Shown: one piece after another, positions 53,165-61,511 of the stretch | Numbering within the stretch: the stretch's first letter is position 1 | Layout: every line of letters starts with the position of its first letter | From: an uncultured Lachnospiraceae bacterium | Lineage (GTDB): Bacteria > Bacillota > Clostridia > Lachnospirales > Lachnospiraceae | Direction: 5' to 3' | Length of the DNA stretch: 61,560 nucleotides | Assembly: GCA_947627365.1 (NCBI GenBank) | Contig: CANQVT010000010.1 | Span: 1-61,560 of the forward strand | The notes under the pieces: generated by a model | What the model was told of the DNA's origin: nothing | What the model saw: only the letters and a program-made list of their open reading frames with translations | The model's database searches: none | Made by a program: the position numbers and the translations under genes

Positions 53165-54328
53165 CTATGCATGCTGCAAGGCGACGTCCCGAATCGTCTG
53201 CAAAAGCCCCTCCGCACCTTCTGTCTGTGCCAGATAACCATACTCCGCAGAGAACAGGATTGCCTCCGTCTGCAAGGCCTCTCCGACTCGATGCTGCAGG
53301 TAATACCGCACCCGGGACGCAGCGAGCTCCATCGCCTGCCGCATAAGCCCGGCCTGCCTGAGAATCCCCAATGCCTCGTCGGTCGTCTCCGTCTCAAGAA
53401 CGCGGCGCGCTGTCTCCGAATCCGCCCCGGCGCGCAGCGCAAACGCCGCCATCAGCTCCGCCCGGGCGTCCGCCTCGCGCGAATGTGTGTTCATGATTCC
53501 GCCTGCCACCTTGATAAATTTCCCGATATGCGCCACGAACAGAATGCCCTTTATCCCAAGCTCGACCGCCATATCCAGCGTCCGTCCCACGTAATTGCTG
53601 CACTTCATGGCGTTTGACAGATCCAGCTTCAATTCGTTTCCCGCGAATGTTTCCCCATAATTGCCCGGCGTGAGGATCAGATACTCCCGCCCGTTCGCCT
53701 TATGCATCTCCATCTCCAGCCGGATGCTCGCCAGCAGCGCCTCCTCGCTCATCGGCACGACGATCCCGCTCGTGCCAAGGATCGAGATCCCGCCCTCGAT
53801 CCCGAGGCGCGGATTAAATGTCTTCCTGGCCGCCTCCTCGCCGCCCGGCACAGAAATGACGACTTCAAGACCTCCGCAATAATCAAAATCCCGGCAGACC
53901 TCCGTCACCGCCTCGCGGATCATCCACCGCGGCGTCTCATTGATCGCCGCCGCGCCGACCGGCTGCTGCAGACCCTTTCGCGTCACCCGGCCGACTCCCT
54001 TGCCGCCATCGATAGAGATTCCCGGCTGCGCGGAGCGTTTCACCGATGCGTACACCAGAAGTCCGTTCGTGACGTCCGGATCGTCCCCACCGTCCTTGCG
54101 CACCGCGCACGAGGCTCTGCCGTCCTCCAGTTTTGCGTCCAGAATCTCCAGCCGCAGCCCAATCCCCTTCGGCGTCATCAGCGGAACCTCCCGCTGCACG
54201 CAGCCGGAAAAAAGCATCAGTGCCGCCGCCTTTGCCGCGGCCGCGGCGCAGGAGCCGGTCGTGTAGCCGCAGCGCAATTTCTTATTATTCTTCAAAACGT
54301 AGGTCGTCTCCAGACCGGTCTTTCCCAT
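53165..54328 (-). CDS. cbiD: Cobalt-precorrin-5B C1-methyltransferase
   Basis: Adds the methyl group at C1 in the anaerobic pathway; this gene is diagnostic for the early-cobalt route. The 387-residue protein contains the family start LRCGYTTGSCAAAAAKAAAL, VSVPGGEEAARKTFNPRLGI-like ISVPGGEEAARKTFNPRLG, GGISILGTSGIVVPMSEEAL and LFVAHIGKFIKVAGGIMNTH. It is the first gene behind riboswitch 2 and its terminator. cbiL, the preceding C20-methyltransferase, is not in the unit. Confidence 0.96.
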   Translation of the reverse strand: MGKTGLETTYVLKNNKKLRCGYTTGSCAAAAAKAAALMLFSGCVQREVPLMTPKGIGLRLEILDAKLEDGRASCAVRKDGGDDPDVTNGLLVYASVKRSAQPGISIDGGKGVGRVTRKGLQQPVGAAAINETPRWMIREAVTEVCRDFDYCGGLEVVISVPGGEEAARKTFNPRLGIEGGISILGTSGIVVPMSEEALLASIRLEMEMHKANGREYLILTPGNYGETFAGNELKLDLSNAMKCSNYVGRTLDMAVELGIKGILFVAHIGKFIKVAGGIMNTHSREADARAELMAAFALRAGADSETARRVLETETTDEALGILRQAGLMRQAMELAASRVRYYLQHRVGEALQTEAILFSAEYGYLAQTEGAEGLLQTIRDVALQHA

Positions 54329-54428
54329 ATCAAACTACCGCTTTCTAAATTTAAAACCGTGCAAACCGCGCAACGATGCATACTGTTTTCATCACTACAG
54401 ATTCGCGGATATCTCAAATCCACAACAC

Positions 54429-54457
54429 AAAAAGTCCTGCCTCCGAAGAGACAGGAC
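54429..54457 (-). terminator. Riboswitch 2 terminator (expression platform)
   Basis: On the minus strand GTCCTGTCTC and GAGGCAGGAC pair around a TTCG loop, followed directly by TTTTTGTG. About 95 nt after the aptamer and 100 nt before cbiD, this is the transcription terminator expected to form when cobalamin is bound. Confidence 0.82.
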
Positions 54458-54551
54458 ACCTGCAAAAATCCTCGATCCAATATTCCTCAAGCTCAGGAAA
54501 ATCTGTAACCGATTTATTATCCTGTCATACCTCGTGACATCAATGATAATA

Positions 54552-54712
54552 AGTCGTAAGCAGGCTTCCTGGCTCACAGATCACCGCCTTTCGCATCCCT
54601 TCCCGGTCGCCCAGTGGACTTCTGCGAAAGACTCCCTGTTTACAGTTGCGGGACAGCACAGGCCTTGCACCTGTTTTCCTTTTGACCGCAGACCGCGGCA
54701 CTCACAACCGAT
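54552..54712 (-). promoter_or_regulatory. Cobalamin riboswitch 2
   Basis: Minus-strand reading shows AAAAGGAAAACAGGTGCAAG, GCCTGTGCTGTCCCGCAACT, GTAAACAGGGAGTC, GTCCACTGGGCGACCGGGAA and CTGTGAGCCAGGAAGCCTGC, a complete cobalamin aptamer. It controls cbiD through cbiC. The rest of the 54329-54803 gap holds only its leader and the terminator at 54429-54457. Confidence 0.93.
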
Positions 54713-54803
54713 GTATTTTCTTAAGTTCTGATGGTATCTTAGCCGACTGATCTCAAAAAGTCAAGGAATAGTTGTCGGGTTCTTTCAGCAGATTACTTGG
54801 CAA

Positions 54804-55448
54804 TTACTTCATACCGAAATGTTCAGCAACAAGTTCAACCGTTTCCTCAACACTTCTATTTGTATCTCGCTCCAGCCAAAAGTACCCACTTTCCTTAATT
54901 GCCTGATAATGCTTATCATTTAAACTTTTTAATGTCTCACTGCATGTTGCCTTTGCCTTTTCAACATCAGTTGCACTATGTATGAAAGCATTAAACTCTT
55001 GATGGTCTGGTCTGTTACAATAATCATTGACCAGATCTTTTGGCTCTTTGATCATAAATACGATTCTGTCTGAAGAAGTAAGCAATTCTGCCTCTGAAAG
55101 TGTAAGATGGCAGTCACAGATAACCAATTCATTTTGTGATAATCTGATTAAGTCCATGATTACAAATTCAAGATCTTCTCTCGTATTGCTTATCAACCAT
55201 TCTCTATATTCTTCTACTGTTCTGCCAAAAAATTCATCTGCATCCTTAAACGACTTATTCATAGATGGTTGATATTTTGCATCAGATATTCGTTGATGAA
55301 CAGGAAACATCTCATCGATATCGTAGACAGGGATATGATATTTCTCCCCTAACCCCCTTGAAACCGTTGTCTTTCCCCCGCAAGGTGTTCCTGCAACAAA
55401 ATATACATTTTTTAGATATTCTCTAATAACATTATCCTGAAACTTCAT
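54804..55448 (-). CDS. AT-rich P-loop kinase-like protein, probable recent arrival
   Basis: A 214-residue protein with the P-loop VAGTPCGGKTTVSRGLGEKY and a following acidic pair VYDIDEMF, the pattern of small-molecule or nucleotide kinases (shikimate kinase/AAA_33 type). The middle part has VICDCHLTLSEAELL, a strand-acid motif, and a lid region rich in charged residues. Substrate unknown. Base composition is much more AT-rich than all neighbours and codon choice differs (many AAA, ATT, TTA), which points to horizontal transfer. It lies in the cobalamin block but shows no relation to cobalamin. Start has GGAGAAAGC before ATG. Confidence 0.78.
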   Translation of the reverse strand: MKFQDNVIREYLKNVYFVAGTPCGGKTTVSRGLGEKYHIPVYDIDEMFPVHQRISDAKYQPSMNKSFKDADEFFGRTVEEYREWLISNTREDLEFVIMDLIRLSQNELVICDCHLTLSEAELLTSSDRIVFMIKEPKDLVNDYCNRPDHQEFNAFIHSATDVEKAKATCSETLKSLNDKHYQAIKESGYFWLERDTNRSVEETVELVAEHFGMK

Positions 55449-55611
55449 ATGCTTTCTCCTTGATCAAATAGTTTTGTCTGCAATCCACTTGCGCATGAAA
55501 CTATCAATCAGAAGTTTCATGCTATTAAATGTTACGTGTTCTTAATGCAATTACCATATTTACGTCCTCCAAAATTAAATTGTTAAACTTGCAGGATTAA
55601 TCATATTATGA

Positions 55612-55764
55612 TTATCCATAATTGTCAATAAATGCCGGTTTCTCTTTGCGTATGTCAAAATATCCCTGGCCTTCAACCAGGATTTTCTCCTGATTCCGCA
55701 TCCGCTCTCCCACCCGCGCCATTACAGGATTGTTGCTCTTCTCCTCCCGTCCGCCAAGGCCCAT
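55612..55764 (-). pseudogene. Possible gene remnant after riboswitch 3
   Basis: A 50-codon frame beginning MGLGGREEKSNNPVMARVGE and continuing RMRNQEKILVEGQGYFDIRK to a stop at 55612. It looks protein-like in composition but has no ribosome site and is open upstream only as far as a nearby stop, so it may be the C-terminal end of a lost gene once controlled by riboswitch 3. Family not recognised. The DNA between 55765 and 55980 shows no supportable gene on either strand. Confidence 0.3.
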
Positions 55765-55980
55765 GTAAACATCTGCCGGCGCTTATGAAAAAAGGCGCAG
55801 CTTTCGTCGGCATTGCGGATTGCCGAACGACAGCATACGCCCTTCGTACAGATCAGCTTGCGGAACGTCATCTGTACGCTGTCCCGGCCGCCAGACCCTG
55901 CGAAAGGCCGACAAGCGTCGAGACTTAAGGAGGTAATTGTGTATCTCCCATTGCCCTGAGATAACATTCCATTTCTAGCA

Positions 55981-56009
55981 TAAATAAAAACCTGCTTCCC
56001 CATCGCAGG
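55981..56009 (-). terminator. Riboswitch 3 terminator
   Basis: CCTGC-GATGGGGAA-GCAGG followed by TTTTTATTTA on the minus strand, about 105 nt after the aptamer: the expected position of a riboswitch-controlled terminator. No intact gene follows it closely. Confidence 0.75.
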
Positions 56010-56112
56010 CTGCGAAGCGCGCATCCCAAAGGCAAAATCAGAAAATCTCTGTCATGATGTTTTCTCGCTTCTGTTGTGGAGTGTCGAGCCATCTTCGGCA
56101 GCTCATCTCTCA

Positions 56113-56275
56113 TACCAAGCAGGTTTCCTGGCTCACAGATCCTCGTTTGCCCCTCCTTCTCACGCTTCAATGGGTACGCAATGGACTTTGAGGCTCGCTC
56201 CCTGTATACAGTGACCGGATCGCTCAGGCATCTCACCTGATTCCCTCTTCAGAATTTCTTCTGCACTTGATACGG
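56113..56275 (-). promoter_or_regulatory. Cobalamin riboswitch 3 (no intact target)
   Basis: Minus strand: AGAGGGAATCAGGTGAGATG, CCTGAGCGATCCGGTCACTG, TATACAGGGAGCGAGCC and GATCTGTGAGCCAGGAAACC with TGCTTGG. A cobalamin aptamer with the conserved core, slightly more divergent than the other two (GGTGAGATG in place of GGTGCAAAT). It lies between cobD and a stretch of about 660 bases (55449-56112) without a supportable intact gene. Confidence 0.88.
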
Positions 56276-56331
56276 CAATTTTCAATTACACACTGAGACT
56301 ATAACATGATTCACCCGGCAAGTCAAGAATC

Positions 56332-57516
56332 TCATCTCTTTCTCGCCTCAGCGAGCAGCTTCACCAGCGCGTTGTTCTCCTCATCGCTCCGGACGCACAC
56401 GCGGAAAAACCCTCTGCCGAGCCCCGGAAAATTGCTGCAGTCCCGGATCAGAAAGCCACGCCGCAAACAGAACTCCTTCAGATCCTCCGGACCCTGAAAT
56501 AGCAGAAAATTTGCTTCCGATGGAAACACCCGGTATCCGGCATTCTCCAGGCGGCTTGCCAACCGCTCGCGATTTTCCCGGTTCAGTCGGGCCGTCTCTT
56601 CGGCAAAATCGAGCTCCTTTGCTGCCTGCGCGGCCGCCGCCTGGGCCGGAAGCGAAACGTTCCAGGGCTGCAAAACCATTCTCATCCGCTCAAGAAGCGC
56701 TGCGTCGCTGCATATTCCATAGCCAAAGCGCAGACCGGGCATCCCGTATATTTTCGTAAATGACCTGAGCACAAATATTTCCCGATTCCGAGGAACCACC
56801 TGACTGCCGGAAAATGTCCGCCTCCTGTCATCCTCGCACAGAAAGTCGTAAAAGCTTTCGTCCAGCACAAGCAGGATCTTCTGCTCCCCGCACCTGGTGA
56901 TCAGGCGCTCCAGAATCTCCCGGTCGATCAGGCGTCCGGTCGGATTGTTCGGATTTCCGAGGACAACGCAATCCGTTTCTTCATCGAGCGCATCCAAAAA
57001 GGACGCATCGAGCCGGAAGTCCTGCTCCGGCCGCAGACAAAAGCGCCGGAGCTCGCATCCGAACGCCGCGAGCGCCTGTTCATATTCGAAAAACGACGGC
57101 AAGGCCAGCAAAGCTCTCTTCGGGCGGTATGCGGCTGCAAGCGCGAATATCAGCTCCGCCGCCCCATTCCCGCAGATAATCTGCGACGAGCGTATCGCCT
57201 CTGCAGAGGATCCCCGCAGCGCAGGTTCACACTCCGCTTCCTGCAGCGCAGGCTCACACTTCGATTCCCTCTGCAATGCAGTCTCACGTTTCGCGAGCGT
57301 CTCTCTCAGCACGCGGCATTCCGGGTCTGGATAATGTACAGACTCTTCGATTGCCTGCCTTGCCGCCTGTCTTACCTTCTCCGGCATTCCACGGAAATTG
57401 ATGTTCGCGGAAAAATCCGCTATTCCGCCGTGTGCGTCGGCTTTCTGCCCGTCCGGCGTTCTGAATTCCCGCTCTGCCGGATATGTGTATATATTTCCGC
57501 CATGTTCGTGGAACAT
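56332..57516 (-). CDS. cobD: Threonine-phosphate decarboxylase / CobD-type aminotransferase-fold enzyme
   Basis: PLP enzyme that decarboxylates L-threonine-O-3-phosphate to aminopropanol phosphate, the linker of the cobalamin lower ligand. The 394-residue protein starts HEHGGNIYTYPAE and has DFSANINFRG, HYPDPECRVLRETLAKRE, GNPNNPTGRLIDREIL and the PLP-lysine segment VLRSFTKIYGMPGLRFGYG, all typical of CobD. Around residues 75-110 there is an insertion with an internal repeat (ESKCEPALQEAECEPALRG), an oddity for the family. The last part ends FFRVCVRSDEENNALV. It lies between sigE (266 nt upstream) and riboswitch 3; no riboswitch precedes it, and the gap 57517-57782 shows nothing supportable. 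Confidence 0.92.
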   Translation of the reverse strand: MFHEHGGNIYTYPAEREFRTPDGQKADAHGGIADFSANINFRGMPEKVRQAARQAIEESVHYPDPECRVLRETLAKRETALQRESKCEPALQEAECEPALRGSSAEAIRSSQIICGNGAAELIFALAAAYRPKRALLALPSFFEYEQALAAFGCELRRFCLRPEQDFRLDASFLDALDEETDCVVLGNPNNPTGRLIDREILERLITRCGEQKILLVLDESFYDFLCEDDRRRTFSGSQVVPRNREIFVLRSFTKIYGMPGLRFGYGICSDAALLERMRMVLQPWNVSLPAQAAAAQAAKELDFAEETARLNRENRERLASRLENAGYRVFPSEANFLLFQGPEDLKEFCLRRGFLIRDCSNFPGLGRGFFRVCVRSDEENNALVKLLAEARKR

Positions 57517-57782
57517 ACCTTGTTACCTTGTCCTCTTATGTTGTCGCTGTAGTTCTTTCGTCTCCCTGCATATGCAGGCGTCACAGTCCCCTTCGTCTCC
57601 TGCGCGTTTTCCTCACGCACAGACGGGGTGGCCGCCGACTCAGGCATCATTATATTCTCCCCGGATATTTTTCGCAAGACTTTTCCTTCGCGCACAGTCC
57701 AAACCGCCCAAACATTTCTTCCGCACATCACCCAGGTCTGCTACGCACACCACCGAACATTTTTCAAACGTCTGCCTGCACT

Positions 57783-58523
57783 TCACTCAAACCGCACGAT
57801 CTCCCTGCGGAGGCGCTTGATGATGCGCTTTTCCAGCCTTGATATATAGGACTGGGAAATGCCGAGCAGATCGGCGACCTCCTTCTGGGTCTTCTCCTCG
57901 CCGTCCTGTGTGTTGATCCCGAAGCGCAGATGAATGATCGTCTGCTCCCGCTTGGAAAGCTTGTCGATCGCGGCAAACAGAAGATTATGCTCCGCCTCTG
58001 TCTCCATGTCGCGCGAGATCACATCCTCGTCCGTTCCCAGGATGTCCGAGAGAAGCAGTTCGTTGCCGTCCCAGTCCACATTCAGGGGCTCGTCGATCGA
58101 CACCTCCATCTTATTCTTGCTGTTCCGGCGCAGATACATCAGGATCTCATTCTCGATGCAGCGGGAGGCGTAGGTCGCAAGCTTGATCTTCTTGTCCGGA
58201 TTGAACGTGTTGATCGCCTTGATCAGCCCGATCGTGCCGATTGAGATCAGATCCTCAACGCCGACGCCCGTATTGTCAAATTTTTTTGCTATGTATACGA
58301 CCAGACGAAGATTGTGCTCGATGAGCTGGCTTTTTGCCTTTGCATCCCCCTCTTTGCCCAGCATCGCAAGCAGCGCCCTTTCCTGCTCCGGTTCGAGCGG
58401 GGCCGGAAGCACCTCCGTTCCCCCGATGTAATGCGTCTCCTTCGGCTTCCGGAACAGAATATCCCCGAAATTTGCCGCCATCTTAAACTGAAAGCGCTGC
58501 GGCATCGCAATCTTTACAACCAT
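57783..58523 (-). CDS. sigE: Sporulation sigma factor SigE precursor
   Basis: Early mother-cell sigma factor, made as pro-SigE and cut by SpoIIGA. The 246-residue protein begins with the pro-sequence and membrane-binding segment, then region 2 ([59 protein letters not shown]) and region 4 ([20 protein letters not shown]). It follows spoIIGA by 20 nt, the classical operon. The normal third member sigG is not next to it but about 20 kb away. Confidence 0.97.
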   Translation of the reverse strand: MVVKIAMPQRFQFKMAANFGDILFRKPKETHYIGGTEVLPAPLEPEQERALLAMLGKEGDAKAKSQLIEHNLRLVVYIAKKFDNTGVGVEDLISIGTIGLIKAINTFNPDKKIKLATYASRCIENEILMYLRRNSKNKMEVSIDEPLNVDWDGNELLLSDILGTDEDVISRDMETEAEHNLLFAAIDKLSKREQTIIHLRFGINTQDGEEKTQKEVADLLGISQSYISRLEKRIIKRLRREIVRFE

Positions 58524-58543
58524 CTCTCTTCTCCCCTTTTCTT

Positions 58544-59320
58544 CTATTTGTCAGGCCGCGCATGCAGCGGATGAAGGATCACCTGAAACCGGCCTCCCGC
58601 GCTGACCTGCCCGTCATAGATCGCCAGCACCGGGCGTTTTATGACAGCTGTACCCTCGGACAGCTCCACCGTCATGCGGTCGATCGTTACCCCCTGCATC
58701 CAGCCCTTCCCTGTTCCGACGCTGTGAAAAGGGATCAGGTAAAATCCCCGTCTTTCCTCCCACGTCTCCCCGAGCAGCCTTCTTGCGGGCGCCGCGTCCA
58801 CAATGCTCACCGGTCTTCCAGTCAACGGCTCTTCCAGACAATTCCCCGTATCGATCATGCCGCGCAGCGTCTCTGTCCGTTCCTCCCATTGCAGCCGCAC
58901 AGTCACAAGGCTGTCGCTCAGCGCCTTCTGCTTCGTCAGAAAACGTCCCGCGACGCGAAGCAGAAAAACCGCGAACACCGCCCCCGCCATCAGCGGAAAC
59001 CCGAGCAGCCCCGTCAGCACTTCCAGGACGCCGCCGAAGCAAACGCTTGTCAGCAATAAAAAGAACAGTCCTTTCAGAAACTCTCCTCTTCCCTTTCCCG
59101 CAAACAGAACCGCTCCGGCCAGCAGCATGCCGGAAAAGTACCATTCAGGCAGCCCGAGGCATACCAGCGCAGTCACCACAGCCGCGTTAGCCGCGCCCGC
59201 CGCCATCATGCGCTTTCGGGACAGCTTCTGTCGTCCCAGAAAAGCCGCAGTGACAATCAGCAGATAACCCGTGAGAAGATGTTCCAGAAAAAACTGGTCT
59301 ATGTAAAATTCATAATACAC
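58544..59320 (-). CDS. spoIIGA: Sigma-E processing peptidase SpoIIGA
   Basis: Membrane aspartic protease that activates pro-SigE. The N-terminal half has about five hydrophobic helices ([51 protein letters not shown]); the soluble C-terminal half carries the active-site motif [15 protein letters not shown], with the later [11 protein letters not shown] and [11 protein letters not shown]. The start is GTG at 59320 ([11 protein letters not shown]), 5 nt after GGGGTG; the family normally starts M/V-x-Y-E/D-x-Y-x-D. An upstream ATG at 59431 lies inside the promoter. Length 258, slightly short but complete. Confidence 0.94.
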   Translation of the reverse strand: MYYEFYIDQFFLEHLLTGYLLIVTAAFLGRQKLSRKRMMAAGAANAAVVTALVCLGLPEWYFSGMLLAGAVLFAGKGRGEFLKGLFFLLLTSVCFGGVLEVLTGLLGFPLMAGAVFAVFLLRVAGRFLTKQKALSDSLVTVRLQWEERTETLRGMIDTGNCLEEPLTGRPVSIVDAAPARRLLGETWEERRGFYLIPFHSVGTGKGWMQGVTIDRMTVELSEGTAVIKRPVLAIYDGQVSAGGRFQVILHPLHARPDK

Positions 59321-59350
59321 AAAACACCCCCTGCGGATGCAACTGAGCTC

Positions 59351-59416
59351 AGTATACTCCGCAGAGGGTGTGAAATTTGTCAAATACAGGCGGCGTTTTC
59401 GCCATTTTTGTTGACA
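59351..59416 (-). promoter_or_regulatory. Candidate Spo0A-dependent spoIIG promoter
   Basis: Minus strand: TTGACA (59383-59378), 21-bp spacer, TATACT (59356-59351). The B. subtilis spoIIG promoter has the same odd long spacing (22 bp) and needs Spo0A. Upstream, TGGCGAA (59404-59398) matches the 0A box TGNCGAA exactly and TGTCAAC (59416-59410) matches it in part, 12 bp apart. A 12-bp palindrome ACTGAGCTCAGT (59342-59353) touches the -10. Confidence 0.6.
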
Positions 59417-59516
59417 GAATACGACACGCACGCCGGAACCATATCAATCATAAAAAACCGGAACAAATGATATGCTGATGAGAAAGATTAATGCTCCTCG
59501 AAATGAATGCTCTCGA

Positions 59517-60296
59517 TCAGGCCTGCAGCAGCGGCAGCAGTTTCGCAACCAGCTCCGCATCGATCTGGCCGGGAGCAGAAGCCTTCCCCGCCGTCGCGAA
59601 CGTCACGGCAGAGCCTGTCAGGGATCCGCACAGACGGCTGACCGTGCCCAGACGGCCCATCGCCATCGTGATGTACGGACGGTCCGCATATTGCAGCTTC
59701 ATCCGGACCGACGCCTCGAGAAGCGTCAGAACATCGTCCTCGGACTGCGGCATGACGGCCGCCTTTGTGACGTCTGCTCCAAGCTCCTGCATCCTCCGCA
59801 TGAGTCCTGTGAGCGTGTCGCACTTTGGCGTCCCCGCGAAGTCATGGAAGGAGGCCACGACCTTCCCTCCCTGCGCATGGATTATTTCCGCCATGCGCCG
59901 CAGGCGCTCCTCACCGCGATTCAGCTCAATATCAACAAGGTCTGCGTACCCGCTTTTTGCCGCGCGCTCATTCAGAGCTTCGTATTCCTCCATAGAAATC
60001 CGGCGCTCGCCGCCCTCCTCCTTTGTCCGGAAGGTAAAGAGGAGCGGACGCTCCCCCAGGCGACCCCGCAGATATTCGAGCGCATGCTCCGCCCAGAGCG
60101 CGTCGTCCGTCTGCTGCCAGAAATCAGCGCGCCACTCCGCCAGGTCGCAGGGGCCGGCCACAAGTCTGTCCGTCTGCCGCTCCAGCTCCTCCTGATCCGC
60201 GGCCGTCAGCGGGATACAGATCTTCGGCGTCCCATCCCCCAGAGTCAAACCGCGCACAGACAACTGCCCCCGTTCCATCTTGTTCATCGCATGCAT
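59517..60296 (-). CDS. aroD: Type I 3-dehydroquinate dehydratase
   Basis: Dehydrates 3-dehydroquinate to 3-dehydroshikimate by a Schiff-base mechanism. Catalytic residues are in place: WRADFW near the start, His in VVASFHDFAGTPK, and the Schiff-base Lys in GADVTKAAVMPQSEDD; the closing motif GQIDAELVAKLLPLL is typical. Length 259. Start at 60296 (MHAMNKMERGQL) follows GAGGAAAAGATAT. It is divergent from aroE, with a shared 244-base control region holding an 8-bp inverted repeat. The pair could serve aromatic amino acid synthesis or quinate/shikimate breakdown. Confidence 0.95.
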   Translation of the reverse strand: MHAMNKMERGQLSVRGLTLGDGTPKICIPLTAADQEELERQTDRLVAGPCDLAEWRADFWQQTDDALWAEHALEYLRGRLGERPLLFTFRTKEEGGERRISMEEYEALNERAAKSGYADLVDIELNRGEERLRRMAEIIHAQGGKVVASFHDFAGTPKCDTLTGLMRRMQELGADVTKAAVMPQSEDDVLTLLEASVRMKLQYADRPYITMAMGRLGTVSRLCGSLTGSAVTFATAGKASAPGQIDAELVAKLLPLLQA

Positions 60297-60405
60297 ATAT
60301 CTTTTCCTCGCTCTCTTTTTCTCGTTCGTACCGGGCTGTTTTCCTCTGTCACTATGACTCCGAAACCGCTCCTGCACGACCCGACAATTTCTATATTTAA
60401 TTTTA

Positions 60406-60429
60406 TTTTAGCATATCTGACTGCTAAAA
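60406..60429. promoter_or_regulatory. Palindrome in the aroD-aroE control region
   Basis: TTTTAGCA-TATCTGAC-TGCTAAAA, perfect 8-bp arms with an 8-bp centre, 40 bp before the aroE -35 and about 110 bp before aroD. Its size and place suit a dimeric regulator, but a terminator-like hairpin is also possible. Confidence 0.45.
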
Positions 60430-60469
60430 AAAAGAAGGAAAAAGAACGTCAAAAGAAGAGGTATTTTTA

Positions 60470-60498
60470 TTGACAGGCATAACTTAACACTATATGAT
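60470..60498 (+). promoter_or_regulatory. aroE promoter
   Basis: A consensus -35 TTGACA (60470-60475) and -10 TATGAT (60493-60498) with the ideal 17-bp spacer, in AT-rich DNA. Expected start of RNA about 60505, giving a leader of roughly 35 nt. Confidence 0.75.
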
Positions 60499-60540
60499 TA
60501 TATTAAATAACACAAATGATAAGTCGTCAAAGGATCTTTA

Positions 60541-61437
60541 ATGAAAGCAAAAAGCGAAAGAGGTACCCAAATGCCACAAGAGATTACCGGCCGCACGCGC
60601 CTCGGCTGCCTGCTCGGGACGCCGGTCACACACAGCCTGTCCCCGATGATGTACAATGAATCGTTCCGCCTGCTCGGTATGGACCGCGTCTATCTGTGCT
60701 TTGACACGGAGCATGCGGATCTCGGCGGTATCGTGCAGTCGCTGCGGCAGATGAACGTCTTCGGCTTCAATCTCACGATGCCGGACAAGGAGCGCGTCCT
60801 GCCGTTTCTCGACGAGATCGACCCTGCCGCTCAGATGATCGGGGCGGTAAATACGGTCAAGAATGAAGGCGGAAGGCTCATCGGCTACAACACCGACGGG
60901 ATCGGCTACATGCGATCCGTGCGCGAGGCAGGTTGCGATCCGTCGACCAGTGAGATGACACTGCTCGGCGCAGGCGGCGCCGCCGCTTCGATCGCGGTAC
61001 ACGCTGCGCTCGACGGTATCCCGGCTCTGCATATCGTGAACCGTCGCGGGCGCTCCTGGGAGAAGGCCCTGCGCCTCGCGGACACGATCAGCCGCAATAC
61101 CGGCTGTCACGCCGATGTCACTGATATGGCGGACGAAAGTGCCGTGCGGGACTGCATCCGGAAAAGCCGGCTGCTGACAAACGCTACCTCCGTCGGCATG
61201 GCGCCCCACGAGAATGCGTCTCCGATCGCGGATCCTTCATGGCTGCACCCGGATCTGCTCGTCTCGGATATCATCTACAACCCACGCCAGACCAGGCTGC
61301 TTCGCGAGGCTGAAGAGATGGGCTGCCGCACTTTGAACGGCATGCACATGCTGCTCTACCAGGGCGCGGCCGCATTCCGCATCTGGACCGGTCAGGATAT
61401 GCCGGTCGAAGAGGTACGGCAGAAATATTTCACATAA
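60541..61437 (+). CDS. aroE: Shikimate dehydrogenase
   Basis: Reduces 3-dehydroshikimate to shikimate with NADPH (or the reverse with NAD in quinate-type relatives). Motifs: GTPVTHSLSPMMYNESFRLL, FNLTMPDKERVLPFLDE with the catalytic Lys (Leu replaces the usual Val in NVTxPxK), VNTVKNEGGRLIGYNTDGIG and the Rossmann loop LLGAGGAAASIAVHA. Length up to 298. Start at 60541 follows AAAGGATCTTTA; a second ATG at 60571 follows AGAGGTACCCAA and gives a more usual N-terminus. Cofactor preference cannot be settled by eye. Confidence 0.93.
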   Translation: MKAKSERGTQMPQEITGRTRLGCLLGTPVTHSLSPMMYNESFRLLGMDRVYLCFDTEHADLGGIVQSLRQMNVFGFNLTMPDKERVLPFLDEIDPAAQMIGAVNTVKNEGGRLIGYNTDGIGYMRSVREAGCDPSTSEMTLLGAGGAAASIAVHAALDGIPALHIVNRRGRSWEKALRLADTISRNTGCHADVTDMADESAVRDCIRKSRLLTNATSVGMAPHENASPIADPSWLHPDLLVSDIIYNPRQTRLLREAEEMGCRTLNGMHMLLYQGAAAFRIWTGQDMPVEEVRQKYFT

Positions 61438-61511
61438 GTTTGGTTGGATTTTCATTGCAGTTTTTATTGGAACTGTTTATAATACTTGACTTTGGTATCA
61501 GACATTAAAAA

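Noticed and set aside
55632-56024. Frames of about 100 codons on both strands after riboswitch 3
   Set aside because: Neither has a ribosome site or protein-like composition; one includes the terminator hairpin.
54552-56275. Recurring GCAGGTTTCCTGGCTCACAG-like sequences that might suggest a CRISPR or dispersed repeat
   Set aside because: They are the conserved 3' part of cobalamin riboswitches; the spacing is irregular and each copy lies in a full aptamer.
57420-57731. A 103-codon minus-strand frame between sigE and cobD
   Set aside because: It overlaps the start of cobD in another frame, has no good ribosome site and no family features.
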